From Eubacterium sp. UBA3279 (GTDB taxonomy: Bacteria; Bacillota; Clostridia; Lachnospirales; Lachnospiraceae), in NCBI GenBank assembly GCA_002361775.1, contig DETV01000025.1, forward strand, positions 1 through 44,759: a DNA stretch of 44,759 nucleotides, in the 5' to 3' direction. A program made the position numbers and the translations under genes. The stretch's first letter is position 1. Each line of letters starts with the position of its first letter. Under the pieces are notes generated by a model. The model did not search any database. It saw nothing but the letters and a program-made list of their open reading frames with translations, and was not told the origin of the DNA. This document shows positions 40,554 to 44,759 of the stretch, piece by piece.

Positions 40554-41272
40554 TGTACACCATGATATCCGCCATGGAAATGAGTCAGTTCTTCCAACCT
40601 GCCTTCTTCCAAAGCATTCAAATCATCCGCCGCGGCTTTATTTACGGATTTATAAATTTTCATACCTGCTGCTTTAAACACATCTGCTGCATTCTGACCG
40701 CATCGTACTGTCACCAGCACATCTACCTTATTATCCACAAGAAACTGTGCCGCCTGAATACCTGCTCCTCCCTGGGCGTTGGCTGCAGGATTTTCCACTA
40801 CCCTGTCTTCTCCGTTATCCCGGAATAAAAAATAGGGAGCGCGCGCCAGGACAATACACACATCCTGTTTGTTTTCATCTAATGGGACAGCAATTCTCAT
40901 CGTTCCCGCCTCCTTTACCATATGAATACAACTGCGATGACGTTTTCTGCATCCGCCACAGGCCCAATACTCTTCTTCTCCCTCACAGATACGATAATCA
41001 CCGCCTTCAATCCGAAGAGGAAGACCATCTACCAGGGCATCTGCCAGCTTTTTTCTGGCTGAGTTGTAAATCAACTGCACAGTAGTTCTCGCCACCTGCA
41101 TATAAATACTGCATTCTTCTTGTGAAAAACCTTCCTTATCAATCAGGCGAATCGCTTCATACTCATCCACCGTCAAAACTACCATTTCTTTATGAACTTC
41201 TCCATTGACAGGCAAAAACTCCTGTGTTTTCGGCAAATGGCATACTTTTCTGCATTTTCTGGGTCTTGGCAC
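40550..41272 (-). CDS. DUF134 DNA-binding domain fused to a NifX-like domain
   Basis: A 240-residue fusion. Residues 1-95 are a DUF134 domain (start MPRPRKCRKVC, with a sigma-factor-like helix-turn-helix EAIRLIDKEGFSQEECSIYM). Then comes a Cys-rich link, CGGCRKRHRSC, and a dinitrogenase Fe-Mo cofactor-type domain (about 122-225, MRIAVPLDENKQDV ... AQGGAGIQAAQFL). The start is a GTG at 41272, confirmed by the canonical PRPRKCR N-terminus and by GGAG upstream; the nearby ATG is out of frame. As first gene of the operon it may be an autoregulator that senses a metal cluster through its NifX half; that is inference. Confidence 0.9.
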   Translation of the reverse strand: MPRPRKCRKVCHLPKTQEFLPVNGEVHKEMVVLTVDEYEAIRLIDKEGFSQEECSIYMQVARTTVQLIYNSARKKLADALVDGLPLRIEGGDYRICEGEEEYWACGGCRKRHRSCIHMVKEAGTMRIAVPLDENKQDVCIVLARAPYFLFRDNGEDRVVENPAANAQGGAGIQAAQFLVDNKVDVLVTVRCGQNAADVFKAAGMKIYKSVNKAAADDLNALEEGRLEELTHFHGGYHGVQ

Positions 41273-41322
41273 TTTTTCATCTCCTTACGCTACAGATTGC
41301 GCTGTCAGTTGTCTCTTACTAT

Positions 41323-41351
41323 AGTATAGAATCGTTTTTGGCATATGTCAA
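41323..41351 (-). promoter_or_regulatory. Promoter of the DUF134/MinD/NifX operon
   Basis: On the minus strand TTGACA (41351-41346), a 17-base spacer and TATACT (41328-41323). Direct repeat A begins about 28 bases further upstream. Confidence 0.8.
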
Positions 41352-41379
41352 TAACTTTGTAAAATATTCTTATACCGGA

Positions 41380-41494
41380 ATACTGTCACGAAGGCACAGC
41401 GCCCCGAGGATGTCAAGTCATTGCACAAAAAATATGCGGCTTTTTTGCCATGAAAATGGCTTAAAACCGCATATTTCTGTATAGAGGATATTAT
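41380..41494. repeat. Direct repeat A (left flank of the HipA-like unit)
   Basis: About 115 bp that recur at 43145-43261 in the same orientation. The copies differ by two single-base insertions (a fifth C in the C-run; a T after CATTGC) and three substitutions near the right end. It contains a hairpin, ATATGCGG (41432-41439) with CCGCATAT, enclosing GCCAT-GAAA-ATGGC; on the minus strand the stem is followed by six T, so it also works as a terminator of the HipA-like gene. Confidence 0.92.
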
Positions 41495-41506
41495 GTCAGT
41501 GTCACG

Positions 41507-42682
41507 TCATTCGTCAAAAACAGAAGTATCTACAGCATTTTTTAATTCTTCAAGTCTTCGAAAAAACATTTCTTTCCATACTGTCATATCTTCAAAAATT
41601 TCTTCATCTATATCTTTTACCTGATGCATCCCAACATGTCTGACTGCTTCTATTGCCGCCTCCCGCTGCGTTTTTTTCTCAGGATAAACTGTTTGACAGT
41701 TTGCTCCATCTATCGTGTCATAACTTCCAAAGCTCTGATTAAAATCCATGATCGGATACAGTGAAACATATTCATTGGTCCGATTATCAACCAAAAATCC
41801 CCAGTTTTCCGGATGTCGGTCTATATTACCAACCAGATAATCAAGGATATTCATTCCATAATACGTCTCTTTATCAATCCGCAAACACTCATTCAATACA
41901 TTCAAGTCATGATTTAACGCATATATTTCAAATGCCATTTTTGAAACGATAGAATACTGCCTGGATGTTATAATTTTACTCTGAGTTACTTTTTGCCCAT
42001 CATAAAAGCCTTCATCATATTTCACCTGTTTAAAGTCAAAGCATTGGCATAATCTACTTGCTAAGAGTTCTTTCTGAACAGCATCGTCACCACCATCTTT
42101 TAATAAAATGAAATCTTTTCCCCTTCTGATCCATGCTTTTGGAAAGCATCCTTTGGTGGATAAATCCGGTGCCAGTTCCTGATTTGTAACTGTCATCGGT
42201 TTTCCACGCAAAGAAAGTTCTACCACCGCCTCATTTAATGAATTATCATACAAATTTATCTTTTCGTAAGAAATGTCTTCATCACTCTTTTTTACCCAAT
42301 AAACATCTGTCAATGATACACAGTGATATGATAATGCTATTTTAGCACGATCCCGATCCGTCATTGCCTGTGCCATTCCGATACTGTTTAAAATTTCTTT
42401 TGCATATTTCCTCTCCAAAGACAACACCCGCGAGGCACACCAATGATAAAAATTATTCATATTATTGATCAGCGTATCAAAATCACAATCATTCTCCAAA
42501 TAAAGATCATACGGAATAAACTTTTCGTCCAAAATAGCAGCCTCTCCACGCATATTAATCTCTGCTACTTTTCGTTCACCATGCATGATATCGTAATACG
42601 TAATATCAGGATTGTATCTTTTTCTTGCGTTATTATCATTAAGCTCAATTATTGTTTTCGGCTGCAACAAACCATTATTCAT
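41507..42682 (-). CDS. HipA-like serine/threonine kinase domain protein
   Basis: A 391-residue protein. The C-terminal half shows HipA/phosphatidylinositol-kinase-like motifs: a possible ATP lysine in FILLKDGG (about 195), a catalytic loop NIDRHPENWGF (Asp about 288, Asn about 293), and metal-binding DFNQSF (about 313). The N-terminal 175 residues are not like HipA and I do not recognise them. I start at the ATG at 42682, 16 bases after the upstream stop and behind GGAATGGTGAT. HipA proteins are kinases that act as toxins when unchecked. No HipB-type DNA-binding antitoxin lies beside it; its partner is the small protein just upstream. Confidence 0.75.
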   Translation of the reverse strand: MNNGLLQPKTIIELNDNNARKRYNPDITYYDIMHGERKVAEINMRGEAAILDEKFIPYDLYLENDCDFDTLINNMNNFYHWCASRVLSLERKYAKEILNSIGMAQAMTDRDRAKIALSYHCVSLTDVYWVKKSDEDISYEKINLYDNSLNEAVVELSLRGKPMTVTNQELAPDLSTKGCFPKAWIRRGKDFILLKDGGDDAVQKELLASRLCQCFDFKQVKYDEGFYDGQKVTQSKIITSRQYSIVSKMAFEIYALNHDLNVLNECLRIDKETYYGMNILDYLVGNIDRHPENWGFLVDNRTNEYVSLYPIMDFNQSFGSYDTIDGANCQTVYPEKKTQREAAIEAVRHVGMHQVKDIDEEIFEDMTVWKEMFFRRLEELKNAVDTSVFDE

Positions 42683-42698
42683 ATTATCACCATTCCAA

Positions 42699-43061
42699 TC
42701 ACTCACGATACAAAGTATATTCAACTTTACGTACTTTCGATTTTTTGTCCTCGCTTCCCTCCAGATATGCCCAGAACATCAAATATATTTTTTTACCATC
42801 AATTACTGCAATTTCCAATGGAGTGGTCAGTCCTGTACCCATTGCCATAAAATTACTACATATTATCTTAAGATGATTTTCAAAAATATTTGTCTCTATC
42901 CTTTGTTTCTGAGAACTATCTTCAACAAAACTAATAGTTAAAATCAATTCAAAATAATTATCTCCGTTAATATTTAAAGTAAGATCACTATTCTCATCAA
43001 ATAAAAACACAGTTCCGTAACTGATGATTTCCCGATTCTGAGAGCTTAATTTTACTTGCAT
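42699..43061 (-). CDS. Small beta-rich protein of unknown function, partner of the HipA-like kinase
   Basis: A 120-residue soluble protein with no signal peptide, membrane segment or Cys pattern. The sequence alternates like beta strands (SYGTVFLFDENSDLTLNI, NYFELILTISFVEDSS, KIYLMFWAYLEG). I chose the ATG at 43061, with GAGAGG 8 bases upstream, over the GTG at 43070. It is the first of a two-gene transcript with its own promoter, and the HipA-like gene follows after 16 bases. I do not recognise the family. By position it could be an antitoxin or a sensing subunit. Confidence 0.65.
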   Translation of the reverse strand: MQVKLSSQNREIISYGTVFLFDENSDLTLNINGDNYFELILTISFVEDSSQKQRIETNIFENHLKIICSNFMAMGTGLTTPLEIAVIDGKKIYLMFWAYLEGSEDKKSKVRKVEYTLYRE

Positions 43062-43091
43062 TTTTGTCACCTCTCAACTAAAGATGTTTTT

Positions 43092-43120
43092 ATTGTAACA
43101 TGTTCCTATTTTACAAACAA
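43092..43120 (-). promoter_or_regulatory. Promoter of the small-protein/HipA-like unit
   Basis: On the minus strand TTGTTT (43120-43115), a 17-base spacer and TACAAT (43097-43092), inside the repeat-flanked unit. Confidence 0.55.
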
Positions 43121-43144
43121 GGCATTTTCCATTTTCACACTGGT

Positions 43145-43261
43145 ATACTGTCACGAAGGCACAGCGCCCCCGAGGATGTCAAGTCATTGCTACAAAAAAT
43201 ATGCGGCTTTTTTGCCATGAAAATGGCTTAAAACCGCATGTTTCTGTATAGAAGATGTTAT
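43145..43261. repeat. Direct repeat B (right flank of the HipA-like unit)
   Basis: Near-identical copy of the repeat at 41380-41494, same orientation, 1,765 bp apart. It holds the same hairpin with GCCAT-GAAA-ATGGC core and a minus-strand T6, and so can terminate the transcript of the TOPRIM-like gene upstream. The 56 bases between it and that gene's stop show nothing else. Confidence 0.92.
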
Positions 43262-43317
43262 ATTATTGTTACAAAATAGGTAGGCGGATGTTACGGCAAT
43301 GCTACAATCATTTTTTA

Positions 43318-44154
43318 CTAAACAACATAATTAAATTCCTTTAATTCCGCATATGCTTTAGAAAAATAATGTTTACAAGATCTGGCTACTATTTCAGGTT
43401 CTAAACGTTGCAACATATTTATTCCCTCTACTTTTTTTGAATATGTAACTCTATTTTTCTTTATCATATCATTAATTCGTATATTATATTCTCTATTATT
43501 TTTGTAACTTTCAGGACTACACGAATACTCTTGAAACGAAAATATTAATTTGTCGCTTAGCTTTTGATATTCAGAACTTATATATCCATAATTCTCAATT
43601 TCATCAAGGGAAAATTTTTCTGTAAGAACCGTATTCATAACAAATTTTCTAAATGTTGTACTGAAGTATGCATTCATATTATACAGCACATTCTTATATT
43701 CTGTTCCGAAAGTATTTTCCCAATCTGATATAAACCAAGACTCTATTTCTGGTAAAGCATACAAAAAAAAGATTTTGAGGTCTGGGTTTTGAGTAATATT
43801 ATGAATTTCATTCTGAATTTCTAATTTTCTATTTTCTATCAAACCATAATCTCGACCAACTTTAGATTCTAAAAAAAATTGATCGTCCATGTCATCCTCA
43901 ATTAATATAGCTGAATATTTTTTCAACTCATCCTTATGTTTACGAATATCTTCATAAACATACTTAACCAAATCCTTTCCTGTTTTTCCATCTATCTTAA
44001 ACTGTTTTCGTGCTTTTCCCTTTTTCCCTATATTCTTTTGAGGAAATCTTTGTCTATAATCATACGAACAATTAATTTTTTCCAAGAAATGTGTCATATA
44101 ACCGCACTCGGTCCAACCTCCTGTTATATAACATGCAATCTTAGGTTTTACCAT
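43318..44154 (-). CDS. TOPRIM/DUF4276-like protein, putative defence effector
   Basis: A 278-residue protein. An N-terminal glycine/acidic motif (YITGGWTECGYMTHFLEKI, like the E-G-x-T-E motif of DUF4276/TOPRIM proteins), an acidic cluster ILIEDDMDD at residues 84-91, and LPEIESWFISDW (compare IEAWLLAD in DUF4276) suggest a TOPRIM-type metal site. I start at the ATG at 44154, with GGAGG 6 bases upstream; this overlaps the end of the ATPase gene by 7 bases. ATPase plus TOPRIM-like partner operons occur among phage-defence systems (for example PARIS AriA/AriB and AbiL/RloA-RloB-like pairs). The sequence is AT-rich compared with its neighbours, consistent with transfer. Confidence 0.6.
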   Translation of the reverse strand: MVKPKIACYITGGWTECGYMTHFLEKINCSYDYRQRFPQKNIGKKGKARKQFKIDGKTGKDLVKYVYEDIRKHKDELKKYSAILIEDDMDDQFFLESKVGRDYGLIENRKLEIQNEIHNITQNPDLKIFFLYALPEIESWFISDWENTFGTEYKNVLYNMNAYFSTTFRKFVMNTVLTEKFSLDEIENYGYISSEYQKLSDKLIFSFQEYSCSPESYKNNREYNIRINDMIKKNRVTYSKKVEGINMLQRLEPEIVARSCKHYFSKAYAELKEFNYVV

Positions 44155-44759
44155 GGCCACCCTCCTATTGCCGGATCATTTACACGATATAAATCGCCCA
44201 ATTCCCATTCTTCGAGATCATCAGCCATTTTTTTATAATCAAGTTTTTTTACTAGACATTCTTCTCGTGGATCAAAAACAAATACACTTACATCGCCACG
44301 CTTAAATCCCTCTGTAAAAACATCCAAAAAATCTGGCGAGTGTGTACTAATAAAGCATTGTTTAAAATTATTTGATTGTTGTATCCACCGCCCAATAATC
44401 TGTTGCCATGCAGGATGAATGTTCATTTCAGGCTCATCTATTGCCAACATAGCTAATCCCTCGTTAATAGGAATTTGAATTAATAATGTTAAAATCAATG
44501 CCTTAATGGTGCCATCAGATAAATCGCTCAAATTAAAAAGCTGACCTTCATATTGCAATTTGAATCTCAACTTATTAAACTCAACCATTACATCTGCTAA
44601 TTCCAATGTTGGCATCAATTCTTTTAGCTTATCCAAATATATAGATATATTGACCATATTCAGATTTTTATAATAATTTAAGACATTCACAAAATTTGAA
44701 CCATCTTTATCTAAAACTCTTCCATCATTCTGAATATTTTGCGGTTCTCTTATTTTATT
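44148..44759 (-). CDS. AAA (ABC-like, AAA_21) ATPase, C-terminal part
   Basis: The reading frame is open to the window edge, so only the last 203 residues are seen. They include the signature-like FNLSDGTIKALIL, Walker B LAIDEPEMNIHPAWQ, and the sensor histidine in CFISTHSPDFLD, the layout of RecF/OLD-like AAA_21 ATPases. The Walker A lies outside. The stop overlaps the start of the TOPRIM-like gene, showing translational coupling. Such ATPases act as sensors or triggers for a nuclease partner in several defence systems; that is family knowledge, not shown here. Confidence 0.82.
   Translation of the reverse strand, partial: NKIREPQNIQNDGRVLDKDGSNFVNVLNYYKNLNMVNISIYLDKLKELMPTLELADVMVEFNKLRFKLQYEGQLFNLSDLSDGTIKALILTLLIQIPINEGLAMLAIDEPEMNIHPAWQQIIGRWIQQSNNFKQCFISTHSPDFLDVFTEGFKRGDVSVFVFDPREECLVKKLDYKKMADDLEEWELGDLYRVNDPAIGGWPW

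Noticed and set aside
38416..41272. Nitrogen-fixation cluster, because of NifX-like proteins.
   Set aside because: No nifHDKEN or complete nifB is present. These domains are widespread in anaerobes that do not fix nitrogen.
41400..43190. Part of each direct repeat, on the minus strand, contains CTTGACATCC and CCTTCGTGACAG, which resemble 16S rRNA pieces.
   Set aside because: The matches are 10-12 bases from memory, with different spacing, and there is no other rRNA sequence. Coincidence is likely; a search against 16S would settle it.
41380..43261. CRISPR-like or integron-like array because of repeated units.
   Set aside because: Only two repeat copies 1.77 kb apart, with genes between them, and no cas or integrase gene. 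It is a pair of flanking direct repeats.

Overview
The window looks like chromosome from a Gram-positive gut anaerobe of the Lachnospiraceae (Blautia/Ruminococcus-like). The evidence is a low-to-moderate GC, strong GGAGG ribosome sites, TTGACA/TATAAT promoters, a class III (anaerobic) ribonucleotide reductase, a formate-tetrahydrofolate ligase tail, lipoprotein sugar-binding proteins, a class II GalT and DUF134/MinD/NifX genes. Genus is an inference. Most genes lie on the minus strand.

Layout. 1-1.9 kb: the 3' end of fhs and a multi-pass membrane protein of GT-C type, closed by a terminator. 1.9-10.4 kb (minus): an Opp-type ABC transporter (lipoprotein, two permeases, two ATPases) followed by a GH31 alpha-glycosidase, probably an oligosaccharide rather than peptide system. 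10.9-12.7 kb (minus): an alanine/glycine:cation symporter behind a tandem glycine riboswitch with its own promoter and terminator. 12.9-24 kb (minus): a complete beta-galactoside module made of an AraC-type regulator, CUT1 binding protein, two permeases, GH2 and GH42 beta-galactosidases and galT. Two direct half-sites 21 bp apart sit just upstream of a -10 box that lacks a good -35.

24.2-34.9 kb is mainly housekeeping: nrdD, a D-2-hydroxyacid dehydrogenase, a zinc-ribbon membrane protein, asnA, dapF, a purine permease with an unidentified structured leader, a polysaccharide-deacetylase-like protein that has lost its catalytic residues, a small multidrug-export family protein and hisC. 34.9-38.4 kb: an ABC exporter with a hairpin leader, then a Mn2+ (yybP-ykoY) riboswitch controlling a sodium-pump decarboxylase beta subunit plus a 46-residue gamma-like protein, with no alpha or biotin subunit nearby. 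38.4-41.3 kb: a DUF134-NifX / MinD / MinD / NifX operon of iron-sulfur P-loop proteins.

41.4-44.8 kb is an accessory, AT-rich island. A self-contained unit (promoter, a small beta-rich protein, a HipA-like kinase, a terminator) lies between two near-identical ~116 bp direct repeats. Next to it, running off the window, is an AAA ATPase plus TOPRIM/DUF4276-like pair that resembles phage-defence operons.

The strongest candidates for something undescribed are the Mn2+-riboswitch-controlled OadB/mini-gamma pair, the repeat-flanked HipA-like cassette beside the ATPase/TOPRIM pair, and the structured leader of the purine permease. A recurring design in both sugar operons is a strong hairpin placed right after the binding-protein gene and again before a glycosidase gene.
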